Shown piece after piece: positions 26,313 to 37,483 of a stretch of 64,000 bases of DNA; the first letter of the stretch is position 1, and the number at the start of each line of letters is the position of its first letter. The translations under genes were made by a program, and so were the position numbers. The DNA lies in the NCBI RefSeq assembly GCF_003293595.1, contig NZ_CP022162.1:2649799-2713798 (forward strand), in the 5' to 3' direction. The notes under the pieces were generated by a model. The model had not been told where the DNA came from and did no database searches. It saw only the letters and a program-made list of their open reading frames with translations. This DNA comes from Microbacterium sp. PM5. GTDB lineage: Bacteria > Actinomycetota > Actinomycetes > Actinomycetales > Microbacteriaceae.

Positions 26313-27359
26313 TCAGTCCAGGACGTCCGCCAGGTCGTATGCGCGCACCTGTTCCAGCTGGGCGAAGGTGCACGAGCGCGGGTCGCGGTCGGGCCGCCAC
26401 CGCTCGAACTGCACCGTGTGGCGAAAGCGTGCGCCCTCGAGCTGGTCGTAGCGCACCTCGAGCACGCGCTCCGGTCGCAGCCGGACGAACGAGGTGTCCT
26501 TCGTCGCCGAGAAGCGCGAACGGTCGATCTGTCCGGTCACGGCGGTGCCCTCGGCATCCGTGACGACGAGAGGCGTCAGCTCGTCGACGAGCTCACGTCT
26601 GCGCACATCGCTGAAGGCCGACGCTCCGCCGACGTTGCGGAGATCGCCGTTCTCGTCGTACAGCCCCAGCAGCAGCGAGCCGACACCGTGGCCGCTCTTG
26701 TGCACGCGGTAGCCGAGCAGCACGACGTCGGCCGTGCGGGCGTGTTTGATCTTGAACATCGTCCGCTTTCCGGGCGCGTAGGGCAGGGCGAGCGGTTTGG
26801 CGATCACCCCGTCCAGCCCGGCGCCTTCGAAGCGGGCGAGCCACTGCGTCGCCAGGTCGTGGTCACCCGTCGTGCGCGTCACGTGCACCGGGGCGGGGAC
26901 CGTCCGCAGGAGGTCTTCGAGTTCTGCGCGGCGCGTCGAAAACGGCTCCTGCTGGAGATCGCGCTCGCCGCGGGCGAGGAGGTCGAAGGCGATGAACATC
27001 GCGGGCGTCTCACTGCTCAGCAGGGCGATGCGGGAGGCGGCGGGGTGGATGCGCTGTGACAGCGCCTCCCATGACAGCCGCCGACGCCCGTCGGATCCGG
27101 CGAGCGCCACGACGATCTCCCCGTCGAGCAGGCACGGCTCGGGCAGCAGGGCGGTGCACGCGGCGACGAGTTCGGGGAAGTAGCGGGTGAGCGGCTTCGC
27201 GCCGCGCGAGCCGATCTCGACGTCGGTGCCGTCCCACGACAGCAGGGCGCGAAACCCGTCCCATTTCGGCTCGAACGCGAGGCCCCCGGGGGTGCGGGCA
27301 GGGTCGGGAACGGCGCTGACGGCCTTCGCCAGCATCGGTGCGGGGATGTCGAACGGCAT
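26313..27359 (-). CDS. ligD: ATP-dependent DNA ligase, LigD-type ligase domain
   Basis: A 348-residue stand-alone ligase. The adenylation motif is 'FEPKWDGFRALL' (KxDG; Lys is the adenylated residue), followed by 'DGEIVVAL', 'MFIAFDLLA', 'LDGVIAKPLALPYAPGKRTMFKIKH' and the OB-fold part ('LLLGLYDENGDLRNVGG'). Motifs I-V are intact. It seals double-strand breaks, presumably with the separate LigD-type polymerase at 16.6 kb. ATG codons at 27359, 27368 and 27371 are all possible starts; none has a good SD. The gene diverges from the acyl-CoA dehydrogenase gene. Confidence 0.9.
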   Translation of the reverse strand: MPFDIPAPMLAKAVSAVPDPARTPGGLAFEPKWDGFRALLSWDGTDVEIGSRGAKPLTRYFPELVAACTALLPEPCLLDGEIVVALAGSDGRRRLSWEALSQRIHPAASRIALLSSETPAMFIAFDLLARGERDLQQEPFSTRRAELEDLLRTVPAPVHVTRTTGDHDLATQWLARFEGAGLDGVIAKPLALPYAPGKRTMFKIKHARTADVVLLGYRVHKSGHGVGSLLLGLYDENGDLRNVGGASAFSDVRRRELVDELTPLVVTDAEGTAVTGQIDRSRFSATKDTSFVRLRPERVLEVRYDQLEGARFRHTVQFERWRPDRDPRSCTFAQLEQVRAYDLADVLD

Positions 27360-27416
27360 GGCTCTCATCATGACGGCGGGGGCACGCGGGCGACAGGGGG
27401 CATCCGACGACTCGCG

Positions 27417-27455
27417 ATGAGACTGAGTATCACTTATGATGGTCCGCAGTCTCAT
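27417..27455 (+). promoter_or_regulatory. Promoter with operator-like inverted repeat, acyl-CoA dehydrogenase gene
   Basis: ATGAGACTG (27417-27425) and CAGTCTCAT (27447-27455) are perfect 9-bp arms whose centres are 30 bp apart (three helical turns). TATGAT at 27435-27440, the best -10 box here, lies between them. Repressor binding across the arms would block the promoter. Confidence 0.55.
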
Positions 27456-27511
27456 TCGCATTCTTCATCGGGATCGATCACCGAGACGCCGCGAGCATCC
27501 GAGGAGTTCCC

Positions 27512-29239
27512 ATGGCCGCTGAGTACCAGGCCCCCACCGCCGACTACGCCTTCCTGTTCGGCGAGGCGTTCGGTCTCGACATCGTCGCCCGGGCGACCGG
27601 CGGCGAGCTCACCGCCGCCGACGGCGCCGACGTGATCGCCGGAGCCGGTGAGTTCGCGGCATCCGTCCTCGCGCCGCTGCAGAGCATCGGCGATCGCGAG
27701 GGCGCTCGCCTCGTCGACGGCCAGGTGCGTCTGCCCGACGGGTTTGCCGAGGCCTACGCCGCGTTCGTGGAGGCGGGGTGGATCAGCGCCGAAGCACCGG
27801 TCTCGGCCGGCGGCGACGGACTCCCCGGGGCGATTCGGGCCGGCCTCGGCGAGATCTGGAACGCCTCGAACGCCGCGTTCGCGCTGTGCTGGCTGCTCAC
27901 CGCGGGGCAGATCCACGCGCTGGATGCCGCGGCATCCGATGAGATCCGTGAGACCTACCTGACGAAGCTGGTCTCGGGCCAGTGGACGGGCACGATGAAC
28001 CTCACCGAACCGGCGGCGGGCACCGACCTCGGCGCCATCCGCACGATCGCCACGCCCCGTGGCGACGGCACCTACGCCATCCGCGGTCAGAAGATCTTCA
28101 TCACGTGGGGAGACCACGACGTCGCCGAGAACATCGTCCACCTCGTCCTCGCCCGCACTCCCGGTGCCCCCGAGGGAGCCAAGGGGCTGTCGCTGTTCGT
28201 CGCTCCGAAACACCTCGTCAACGCCGACGGCTCGCTCGGCGAGCGCAACGCCGTCACGACCGTCGCGGTCGAGCACAAGCTCGGCATCCACGGCAGCCCC
28301 ACCTGCGTGCTCTCCTACGAGGACGCCACCGGGTACCTCGTCGGCGAGGTCGGCGGGGGGCTGGCCGGCATGTTCGTGATGATGAACTCCGCCCGCATCG
28401 CGATGGGGTTCCAGGCGACCGGAATCGCCGACAGGGCGCTGCAGCAGGCCACGGCCTATGCCGCCGATCGAGTGCAGGGACGCGTCCTCGGCCGCGAGGG
28501 CACCGCGCCGATCGCGGAGCACCCCGACGTGCGCCGGCTGCTGCTGTCGATGCGCAGCGAGGTGTACGCGATGCGCGCGCTGGGCGTCTACGTCGCCGAC
28601 CTCTTCGACCGTGCCGAGCAGACCGACGATGCCGCGGTGCTCGCGATGGCCGAGTTCTTCGTGCCGATCCTGAAGGGCTGGTCGACGGAGGATGCCGTGG
28701 CGTTGACGAGCGACGCCATCCAGGTGCACGGGGGCATGGGCTTCATCGAGGAGACCGGTGCGGCTCAGCACTACCGCGACGCCCGCATCATGCCGATCTA
28801 CGAAGGCACCACCGCGATCCAGTCCAACGACCTCATCGGTCGCAAGGTCATCCGCAACCAGGGGGCCACCGCCGAGGCGCTCTTCGCCGACATCGAACGC
28901 ACCGTCGAGGCCCTGCGCTCCGCCGGCGGCGAGGTCGCCGCGCGCACCGCCGACCGTCTCGAACGAGCCCTGGCCGCCGCCCGCCGCGCCACCGCGGCGA
29001 TGGTCGCGTTCGGCTCTTCGCCGCGCGACGCCCACGCCGTGAGCGTGCCCTACCTCATGCTCCTCGGCGTCCTGGCCGGTGGCTGGATGCACGCGCTCGC
29101 GGTGGTCGCCGTCGCGGCGCACGAGAGCACGCACGAGGCGGATGCCGCGCGTCTCACGGCCGCCGACTTCTACGGAGCCCATCACCTGCCGCGCGTGCAC
29201 GCGCTCGCCGAGACGGTGGCCTCCGGCGAGACCGTCTGA
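27512..29239 (+). CDS. Acyl-CoA dehydrogenase (FadE5/DmdC-like)
   Basis: A 575-residue flavoenzyme that oxidises acyl-CoA to trans-2-enoyl-CoA. The long form with a C-terminal extension resembles FadE5 and 3-methylmercaptopropionyl-CoA dehydrogenase. Visible motifs are 'TGTMNLTEPAAGTDLGAIRT' (FAD and substrate region), 'KIFITWGDHD', 'MMNSARIAMGFQATGIADRAL', 'SDAIQVHGGMGF' and the catalytic Glu431 in 'MPIYEGTTAIQSNDL'. GAGGAG precedes the ATG. The message has a ~65-nt leader from the TATGAT promoter. A TetR gene converges downstream and may control it, although no other beta-oxidation gene is nearby. Confidence 0.93.
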   Translation: MAAEYQAPTADYAFLFGEAFGLDIVARATGGELTAADGADVIAGAGEFAASVLAPLQSIGDREGARLVDGQVRLPDGFAEAYAAFVEAGWISAEAPVSAGGDGLPGAIRAGLGEIWNASNAAFALCWLLTAGQIHALDAAASDEIRETYLTKLVSGQWTGTMNLTEPAAGTDLGAIRTIATPRGDGTYAIRGQKIFITWGDHDVAENIVHLVLARTPGAPEGAKGLSLFVAPKHLVNADGSLGERNAVTTVAVEHKLGIHGSPTCVLSYEDATGYLVGEVGGGLAGMFVMMNSARIAMGFQATGIADRALQQATAYAADRVQGRVLGREGTAPIAEHPDVRRLLLSMRSEVYAMRALGVYVADLFDRAEQTDDAAVLAMAEFFVPILKGWSTEDAVALTSDAIQVHGGMGFIEETGAAQHYRDARIMPIYEGTTAIQSNDLIGRKVIRNQGATAEALFADIERTVEALRSAGGEVAARTADRLERALAAARRATAAMVAFGSSPRDAHAVSVPYLMLLGVLAGGWMHALAVVAVAAHESTHEADAARLTAADFYGAHHLPRVHALAETVASGETV

Positions 29240-29303
29240 GCCGCCACCCGGCGCTTCGCCCTCCGGGCGTCGAGCGAGTGCAGCGAGTCGGAACGCCGCG
29301 CGC

Positions 29304-29978
29304 TCAGAGCTCGTCGCGCAGGCGCCGCACGACCTCGGCCATCGGCATCCGACGGGGGAAGGTCGCCACGACGACATCGTCGTTCTGCGCCTGCTCGCCG
29401 TCGGGGTGCACGCCGAAGCGGTGCATGAGCTCGTCGTAGGCGTCGGTCAGCACCGACTCGGGGATGTCCTCGGTGCCCCGCAGCAGACGGCGCAGCACGT
29501 GGTTGTGCACCGCCGTCACGGCGGCAGAGAACGCCACGGCGTCGATGGGATCGAGACCCGGGAGGGCCGAGCGCAGGTAGTCGTCGAACAGCCGCTCGTA
29601 CTGGAAGACCGTGACGATCTCGCGGTCGCGCAGCGCCGGGACCTGGCGCACCACGGCGTAGCGTCGACGGGCGAGTTCGGGCTCGGCGGCGAAGTGGCGG
29701 AACACGTCGACCGAGGCCGCACACGCCGCCGCCCACGGGTTTCGGCCCAGGCCATCGCCGCTCGTCAGCTTCTGGCGCAGGTGCGTGAGCAGCACGTCGT
29801 GATCGCTGAAGACGACGTCGTCCTTACCGCCGAACTGACGGAAGAAGGTCGATCGCGACACTCCCGCCGCCTGCGCGATCTGCTCCACCGACGTCGCTTC
29901 GAAGCCCTGAGCGGCGAAGAGATCCAGTGCAGCGGCGACGACGGCGTTGCGGGCGGAGGTGGGTGCGGCGTCGGTCAT
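29304..29978 (-). CDS. TetR family transcriptional regulator
   Basis: A 224-residue repressor. The N-terminal HTH is 'NAVVAAALDLFAAQGFEATSVEQIAQAAGVSRSTFFRQFGGKDDVVF' in sequence (residues 9-55), and the rest is an alpha-helical ligand-binding domain. I use the ATG at 29978, where MTDAAPTS gives a short N-arm; TAGGCT on the minus strand is 7 nt upstream (leaderless). It diverges from sucC, whose promoter has two operator-like repeats, and converges on the acyl-CoA dehydrogenase gene, whose promoter has its own inverted repeat. Either could be its target; the ligand is unknown. Confidence 0.9.
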   Translation of the reverse strand: MTDAAPTSARNAVVAAALDLFAAQGFEATSVEQIAQAAGVSRSTFFRQFGGKDDVVFSDHDVLLTHLRQKLTSGDGLGRNPWAAACAASVDVFRHFAAEPELARRRYAVVRQVPALRDREIVTVFQYERLFDDYLRSALPGLDPIDAVAFSAAVTAVHNHVLRRLLRGTEDIPESVLTDAYDELMHRFGVHPDGEQAQNDDVVVATFPRRMPMAEVVRRLRDEL

Positions 29979-29985
29979 GCCCGTG

Positions 29986-29991
29986 AGCCTA
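29986..29991 (-). promoter_or_regulatory. -10 box of the tetR gene (leaderless)
   Basis: TAGGCT on the minus strand, 7 nt before the ATG at 29978. Confidence 0.5.
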
Positions 29992-30074
29992 ACGCCCCGC
30001 CGAGCGCACGGCACCTCGCCGGCGCGCGGTCGGATCCGCACGGAGGGTCGACTAAGCTGGGGGATCGGTCGATC

Positions 30075-30119
30075 TCTCGATATCGAGATTGTTTCGGCAC
30101 TTTTGTTCCGATACCGAGA
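30075..30119. promoter_or_regulatory. Two tandem operator-like sites in the tetR-sucC intergenic region
   Basis: TCTCGATATCGAGA (30075-30088) is a perfect 14-bp palindrome. TTCCGATACCGAGA (30106-30119) matches it at 11 of 14 positions, 31 bp downstream. They lie 45-90 bp upstream of the sucC start codon and about 100-140 bp from the tetR start. Confidence 0.5.
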
Positions 30120-30163
30120 ACCCTTCGGCACGACACCCACTGACGCCCAGCGAAGGATTGCAC

Positions 30164-32259
<2,096 letters not shown>

Positions 32260-32267
32260 CGTCCGAC

Positions 32268-32307
32268 GAGAGAGGGGGTGGATGCCGCGGCATCCACCCC
32301 CTCTCTC
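32268..32307. terminator. Terminator after sucD, GGATGCCG palindrome
   Basis: Perfect 20-bp arms (GAGAGAGGGGGTGGATGCCG and complement), no unpaired loop in the duplex, centred on GGATGCCGCGGCATCC. It serves sucCD and the convergent purine permease gene. Confidence 0.85.
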
Positions 32308-32355
32308 TGTCCCCGCCCCGTACGTAGCGGCTCGCGGGAGCGGGAGGGGAGGGGG

Positions 32356-33810
32356 TCAGCCTCCCAGGAGCATCTCGATCGGGCCGCGGGCGAAGTAGAT
32401 GAGGAAGCCGGCGGCGACCACCCACAGCAGCGGGCTGATCTCCCTCGCCTTGCCGGAGAGCGAACGCACGACCACCCAGCTGATGAAGCCGGCGCCGATG
32501 CCGTTGGCGATCGAGTACGTCATCGGCATGACCGACACCGTCAGGAACACCGGCAGCAGCACGCTGAAGTCGCTGAGGTCGATGTGCTTGACCTGCGCCA
32601 TCATCATGGCGCCGACGATCACGAGCGCCGCCGCGGCGACTTCGGTGGGAACGATCGAGGTGAGCGGTGTGAAGAACATCGCGAGCAGGAAGACCACGCC
32701 GGTCACGATGTTGGCCAGGCCCGTGCGGGCGCCCTCACCGATGCCGGAGCCCGATTCGATGAACACGGTCGCCGACGATGAGGACGTCGCGCCTCCCACG
32801 ACGGCGCCGACGCCCTCCACCACGAGGGCTGATTTGATGCGGGGGAAGTCGCCCTTCTCGTCGGCCAGACCCGCCTCCTTCGCGAGGCCGGTCATCGTGC
32901 CCATCGCGTCGAAGAAGTTGGAGAACACGAGCGTGAACACGAGCATGATCAGCGCGACGATGCCGACTTTGCCGATGTCGAAGCCGAAGTCGACGGCGCC
33001 GAGCAGGCTCAGGTCGGGGATGCTGACCGGAGAGCCGGTGAGCGCGGGGATCGTGAGCCCCCATCCGCCCGGGTGATCGGTCGCCGAGCCGAGGTGCCAG
33101 ATGGCCTCCACGATCACCGACACGACGGTGCCGCCGACGAGGCCGATCAGCATGCCGCCTTTCACCTTGCGGGCGACGAGCACTCCGGTCACCAGCAGCG
33201 TCAGGACGAACATGAGCGTCGGGATCGACGCGACCGAGCCGCCGATGCCGAGGCCGACCGGCGGTGAGTTCGATCCGGTCGCGGTCACGAAGCCGGAGTT
33301 GACGAACCCGATGAAGGCGATGAAGAGGCCGATCGCGACGGTGATGGCGAGCTTCAGCTGCACCGGCACGGCGTCGAAGATGAGCTTGCGCAGCCCGGTC
33401 GCCGCCAGCAGCACGATGATGATGCCGTTGATCATCACGAGGGCCATCGCCTCGGGCCAGGTGACCTCGTGGATGACGCTGAAGGCGAGGAACGCGTTGA
33501 TGCCGAGTCCCGCCGCGAAGGCGAACGGAAGCCGCGTCACCAGGCCGAAGAGGATCGTCATGACCCCGGCGGTCAGCGCCGTCGCCGCCCCCACGGCGGA
33601 GAACGCCAGCTCGTTGCCGGCGATGTCCGCCTTGCCCGACAGGATGATCGGGTTGAGGATGACGATGTACGCCATCGTGACGAAGGTGACCAATCCGCCG
33701 CGGATCTCGCCCCCGATCGTCGAGCCGCGACGGCTGATCTCGAAGAAGCGGTCGAGCGCCCCGAGCGGGGCGTCGGCGGAACGGGTGGCGGACGTGGGTG
33801 TAGCGGGCAT
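32356..33810 (-). CDS. NCS2 family purine permease (AzgA-like)
   Basis: A 484-residue transporter with 12-14 hydrophobic segments. The N-terminus '[33 protein letters not shown]' and the '[13 protein letters not shown]' and '[16 protein letters not shown]' motifs identify the hypoxanthine/guanine/adenine branch (AzgA/PbuG) of the NCS2 family, which imports purines with protons. GGATCC precedes the ATG, with GGAGG slightly upstream. Proximity to purN and purH fits purine supply, though it is transcribed from the opposite strand. Confidence 0.92.
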   Translation of the reverse strand: MPATPTSATRSADAPLGALDRFFEISRRGSTIGGEIRGGLVTFVTMAYIVILNPIILSGKADIAGNELAFSAVGAATALTAGVMTILFGLVTRLPFAFAAGLGINAFLAFSVIHEVTWPEAMALVMINGIIIVLLAATGLRKLIFDAVPVQLKLAITVAIGLFIAFIGFVNSGFVTATGSNSPPVGLGIGGSVASIPTLMFVLTLLVTGVLVARKVKGGMLIGLVGGTVVSVIVEAIWHLGSATDHPGGWGLTIPALTGSPVSIPDLSLLGAVDFGFDIGKVGIVALIMLVFTLVFSNFFDAMGTMTGLAKEAGLADEKGDFPRIKSALVVEGVGAVVGGATSSSSATVFIESGSGIGEGARTGLANIVTGVVFLLAMFFTPLTSIVPTEVAAAALVIVGAMMMAQVKHIDLSDFSVLLPVFLTVSVMPMTYSIANGIGAGFISWVVVRSLSGKAREISPLLWVVAAGFLIYFARGPIEMLLGG

Positions 33811-33890
33811 GGATCCTCCATCCAGAACCGTAGTGGATGCCGTGGCGTCGGCGCCCCGCGCGCCCCGCGCCCGCTCATCACCCGGGTAGG

Positions 33891-33896
33891 TAGGGT
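33891..33896 (+). promoter_or_regulatory. -10 box of the DUF6350 gene (near-leaderless)
   Basis: TAGGGT ends 9 nt before the ATG at 33906; no SD is visible. Confidence 0.45.
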
Positions 33897-33905
33897 CGAA
33901 CCCGC

Positions 33906-35162
33906 ATGAACCGCCTGCTCGTCCTCCTCCTCGCCGCCGCCGATGCCCTCATCGCGGCGGCCGTCGGTGTCGCCGTGGTCCTCGCGCCCCTCACCCTCTT
34001 CTGGGTGATGGCGCTGGGAGGCACCGCCGACTGGGCCGCGCTGTGGCCCGCGGCCGTGCGCATCTGGCAGCTCGGCCAGTTCGTCCCGCTGCACATCACG
34101 CTCGGGGACGACTACCTCGTCGCCGCCGGCATCGCGCCGCAGGCGGCGTCGTTCGTCGTCTCGCTGGCTCCGCTGGCGCTCGCCGTCTTCACGGCCCTGT
34201 TTGCGGCACGTTCGGGCGCCCGCGCGGCCCGCTCCGGGGCCTGGGCGGTGGGAGTGGCCGCCGGCACGCTCGTGACGCTGCTGATCGCCGCCGGGCTCTG
34301 GGCGACCTCACGCACTCCCGTCGCCGCCGTCTACGGGTGGCAGGCGCTGCTGCTTCCCGCCGCGGTCTTCGGCATCCCCGCCCTGGTGGGCGCCGTCGTC
34401 GAGGCGTGGCGCAGCGGAGACGGCGGTCTCATCGACGCTCTTCGCGACCGGATCGACGGCGCAGATCCTCGGCGCGGCCACCCGTGGGTGGGCGCCGTCT
34501 CTGCCGCCGCCCGGGGAATCGCCGCCGCCGTCGCCGGCCTGGTCGGCGTCGGCGCGCTCGTCGTCGCGGCGGCCGCGGTGCTGCGCGGCGGGCAGATCGT
34601 CGCACTCTTCGAGGCGGCGCACGTCGATGTGCTCGGCGGTGCCGTGCTCTCCCTCGGACAGCTGGTGTACCTGCCGACCCTCATCGTCTGGGGCGCTTCC
34701 TTCGCCGCCGGGCCGGGTTTCGCGATCGGCGCCGGCACCGCGGTGTCGCCGGCCGGCACGACTCTCGGGGTCCTTCCCGGCATCCCCGCTCTCGGCCTCA
34801 TCCCCGATAACCCCTCACCGTGGCTGTTCGCACTCGTACTGGCGATCGTCGCGGTGGGTCTCCTCGCCGGCGCGATCGCCCGCACCCGCCTCGCGTCCGC
34901 CGGTGAGATGGATGCCGCGGCGACGTCGACCACGGCGGTGCGCCTCGTCGTCTTCGGCGCGATCGTCGTGCTCGCCGCCGCGGCCGCGGCGCTGCTCGCG
35001 GTCTGCGCGTCGGGCGCGGTCGGGCCGGGCCGCCTGGGCGCGGTCGGTCCGGCGCCCGGTCCGTTCGCGTTCTGCGTCGGCGTCGAACTGGCCGTCGGCG
35101 CCGCGATCGCGCTGTTCTCTCCGGCGCGCACCAGAGAGCCCGCCGCTGCGCCGGTAGACTGA
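33906..35162 (+). CDS. DUF6350 family integral membrane protein (PerM-type)
   Basis: A 418-residue protein with about ten hydrophobic segments, including '[35 protein letters not shown]' in two parts. The motifs '[21 protein letters not shown]' and '[31 protein letters not shown]' mark DUF6350, whose mycobacterial member PerM is linked to cell division and stress survival. Its place between sucCD and purN-purH is the conserved order in actinobacteria. The stop is 4 bp from the purN start, but purN has its own -10 box. Confidence 0.87.
   Translation: MNRLLVLLLAAADALIAAAVGVAVVLAPLTLFWVMALGGTADWAALWPAAVRIWQLGQFVPLHITLGDDYLVAAGIAPQAASFVVSLAPLALAVFTALFAARSGARAARSGAWAVGVAAGTLVTLLIAAGLWATSRTPVAAVYGWQALLLPAAVFGIPALVGAVVEAWRSGDGGLIDALRDRIDGADPRRGHPWVGAVSAAARGIAAAVAGLVGVGALVVAAAAVLRGGQIVALFEAAHVDVLGGAVLSLGQLVYLPTLIVWGASFAAGPGFAIGAGTAVSPAGTTLGVLPGIPALGLIPDNPSPWLFALVLAIVAVGLLAGAIARTRLASAGEMDAAATSTTAVRLVVFGAIVVLAAAAAALLAVCASGAVGPGRLGAVGPAPGPFAFCVGVELAVGAAIALFSPARTREPAAAPVD
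35155..35160 (+). promoter_or_regulatory. -10 box of purN (leaderless)
   Basis: TAGACT, inside the last codons of the DUF6350 gene, ends 6 nt before the GTG at 35167. Confidence 0.5.
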
Positions 35163-35166
35163 CCGG

Positions 35167-35772
35167 GTGCTGACGGTCGCCGTTCTCATCTCGGGCACCG
35201 GCTCCAATCTCCGAGCCCTCCTCGAGGCCGCCGCCGACCCCGATTTCCCTGCCCGCATCGTCGTCGTCGGCGCGGACCGCCAGGCAGACGGCTTCGCCCA
35301 TGCCGAAGCGTTCGGCATCCCGACCTTCCTCGTGCCGTTCCGCGAGTTCGAGACCCGCGAGCAGTGGGGCGAGGAGCTCGACCGTCAGCTGCGGGTGTGG
35401 AATCCCGACCTCGTGGTGCTGAGCGGTCTCATGCGCCTGCTCCCGGCATCGGTCGTCGACGCCTGGGCGCCCCGCATCATCAACACCCACCCCGCCTATC
35501 TGCCCGAGTTCCCCGGCGCGCACGGCGTTCGCGACGCGCTCGCCGCCGGTGCGACCCAGACCGGGGCGAGTGTCATCGTCGTCGACAACGGTGTGGACTC
35601 CGGGCCGATCCTGGCCCAGGAGCGCGTCGCCGTGCTGTCCGACGACACCGAGCAGAGCCTGCACGAGCGCATCAAGCCGGTCGAACGGCGCCTGCTCATC
35701 GATGTCGTGCGCGCGGTGGCGTCCGGAGAGCTCGAGCTGTCCGCCGCCGCTTCCGACGCACCCGCGTCCTGA
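35167..35772 (+). CDS. purN: Phosphoribosylglycinamide formyltransferase
   Basis: A 201-residue GART that transfers a formyl group from 10-formyl-THF to GAR in purine synthesis. It has a GTG start, '[14 protein letters not shown]' at the N-terminus (phosphate loop), '[15 protein letters not shown]', and the catalytic '[20 protein letters not shown]' with His, followed by '[13 protein letters not shown]' containing the catalytic Asp. All are intact. purH follows after 33 bp. Confidence 0.97.
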   Translation: MLTVAVLISGTGSNLRALLEAAADPDFPARIVVVGADRQADGFAHAEAFGIPTFLVPFREFETREQWGEELDRQLRVWNPDLVVLSGLMRLLPASVVDAWAPRIINTHPAYLPEFPGAHGVRDALAAGATQTGASVIVVDNGVDSGPILAQERVAVLSDDTEQSLHERIKPVERRLLIDVVRAVASGELELSAAASDAPAS

Positions 35773-35805
35773 AGACCCGATCCACCTCGAACACTGGAGC
35801 CCCGC

Positions 35806-37416
35806 ATGGCCGGTCCTGCCGTCGATCCCGCCCTCTACCGATCCCGTGACCTCGTGCCCGTGCGCCGGGCCCTCATCTCCGTGAGCGACAAGACCGACCT
35901 ACTGCCGCTCGCTCAGGCCCTGGATGCCGCGGGCGTCGAGATCGTGTCGACCGGCGGGTCCGCGGCGCTGTTGCGCGACGCCGGCCTCGCCGTCAAGGAC
36001 GTCGCCGAGATCACCGGCTTTCCGGAGTCGCTGGGCGGGCGCGTGAAGACGCTGCATCCCAGCGTGCACGCGGGACTGCTGGCCGACCTCCGGCTCGAAG
36101 ACCACGAGACCCAGCTCGATGCCCTCGGCATCCTGCCCTTCGAGCTCGTGGTGGTGAACCTCTATCCGTTCGTCGAGACCGTGGCCTCCGGCGCGGTGGG
36201 AGACGCGGTCGTGGAACAGATCGACATCGGCGGGCCGGCCATGGTGCGCGCCTCGGCCAAGAACTTCGCGAACGTCGCAATCGCCGTCTCGCCCGAGTCC
36301 TACCCCGCGATCATCGAGGCGCTCGGTGCCGGGGGCACCTCTCTGGCCCAGCGCCGCGAGCTCGCCGCCCGCGCCTTCGCGCACACGGCCGCCTACGACC
36401 GCGCCGTCGCCACCTGGTTCGCGGAGGAGACCCTCGAGGCGGAGGGCGATCTGCCCCAGCACCTGACGATCAAGGCCGAGCGGCTGAGCACGCTGCGCTA
36501 CGGCGAGAACTCGCACCAGCGCGCTGCGATCTACACGCGCGCCGGCGCGCACGGCATCGCGCAGGCCGCGCAGATCCAGGGCAAGGAGATGTCGTACAAC
36601 AACTACGTCGACGCCGACGCGGCCCTGCGTGCAGCCTTCGACATGGTCAAGCCGGCGGTGGCGATCATCAAGCACGCCAACCCGTGCGGCATCGCGGTCG
36701 CAGCGCCCAACGCGCTCGACCCCATCGCCTCGGCGCACCTGCGCGCGCACGAGTGCGACCCCGTCTCGGCGTTCGGCGGCGTGATCGCGGCCAACCGCAC
36801 GGTCACCCTGAAGATGGCGGAGAACCTCCGCGACATCTTCACCGAGGTCATCGTCGCCCCCGACTTCGAGCCGGAGGCACTGGAAGTCTTCGCCCTGAAG
36901 AAGAACCTGCGTGTGCTCCGCCTTCCCGCCGACTGGCGGCAGGAGCCGATGGACGTGCGGCTGCTGTCCGGCGGGCTGCTGCTGCAGGACGCCGACCGCT
37001 TCCCCGACGACATCGAGTCTGTCGCCAAGAACTGGGAGCTCGTCTCCGGTGAGCGTCCGGACAGCCCCGAGGAGATGGAGAACCTCATCTTCGCGTGGAA
37101 GGCCTGCCGCGCCGTCAAGTCCAACGCGATCGTGCTCGCCCAGGGGCTTGCGACCGTCGGCATCGGCATGGGACAGGTCAACCGTGTCGACTCGTGCCGC
37201 CTGGCCGTCGAGCGCGCGGGCGAGCGCGCCGCCGGTTCGGTGGCCGCATCCGACGCGTTCTTCCCCTTCGCCGACGGCCCGCAGGTGTTGATCGACGCCG
37301 GCATCCGCACGATCGTCCAGCCCGGAGGATCAGTGCGCGATCAGGAGGTCATCGACGCGGCACGCGCCGCCGGAGTGACGATGTTCTTCACCGGAGAGCG
37401 CCACTTCTTCCACTGA
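35806..37416 (+). CDS. purH: Bifunctional AICAR transformylase/IMP cyclohydrolase
   Basis: A 536-residue enzyme for the last two steps of IMP synthesis. The N-terminal MGS-like cyclohydrolase domain reads '[37 protein letters not shown]' in sequence, with '[13 protein letters not shown]' and '[15 protein letters not shown]'. The transformylase domain has '[13 protein letters not shown]', '[12 protein letters not shown]' (catalytic Lys-His) and '[11 protein letters not shown]'. CTGGAG precedes the ATG. Length is normal. Confidence 0.97.
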   Translation: MAGPAVDPALYRSRDLVPVRRALISVSDKTDLLPLAQALDAAGVEIVSTGGSAALLRDAGLAVKDVAEITGFPESLGGRVKTLHPSVHAGLLADLRLEDHETQLDALGILPFELVVVNLYPFVETVASGAVGDAVVEQIDIGGPAMVRASAKNFANVAIAVSPESYPAIIEALGAGGTSLAQRRELAARAFAHTAAYDRAVATWFAEETLEAEGDLPQHLTIKAERLSTLRYGENSHQRAAIYTRAGAHGIAQAAQIQGKEMSYNNYVDADAALRAAFDMVKPAVAIIKHANPCGIAVAAPNALDPIASAHLRAHECDPVSAFGGVIAANRTVTLKMAENLRDIFTEVIVAPDFEPEALEVFALKKNLRVLRLPADWRQEPMDVRLLSGGLLLQDADRFPDDIESVAKNWELVSGERPDSPEEMENLIFAWKACRAVKSNAIVLAQGLATVGIGMGQVNRVDSCRLAVERAGERAAGSVAASDAFFPFADGPQVLIDAGIRTIVQPGGSVRDQEVIDAARAAGVTMFFTGERHFFH

Positions 37417-37452
37417 GAGGGTCTGCGGCATCCGGCGGACGACCGGCCCCGA

Positions 37453-37458
37453 TAGAGT
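37453..37458 (+). promoter_or_regulatory. -10 box of the cyclase-channel operon
   Basis: TAGAGT, with an expected start near 37465, leaving a ~20-nt leader that contains GAAGGGAAGCGG ahead of the ATG at 37484. Confidence 0.5.
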
Positions 37459-37483
37459 GAGCGCACTTGGGGAAGGGAAGCGG

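Noticed and set aside
23553..27059. A 1168-codon plus-strand open frame
   Set aside because: It runs antisense through the AI-2E transporter, ThrE and ligase genes. The product is low-complexity His/Arg/Asp/Glu/Gly, typical of the complementary frame of high-GC genes, with no domain.
29240..29303. Copy of the CGAGTCG-type repeat between the acyl-CoA dehydrogenase and TetR genes
   Set aside because: Only a short fragment resembles the repeat at 62.9 kb; it has no paired arm, so it may be chance or a worn-out remnant.
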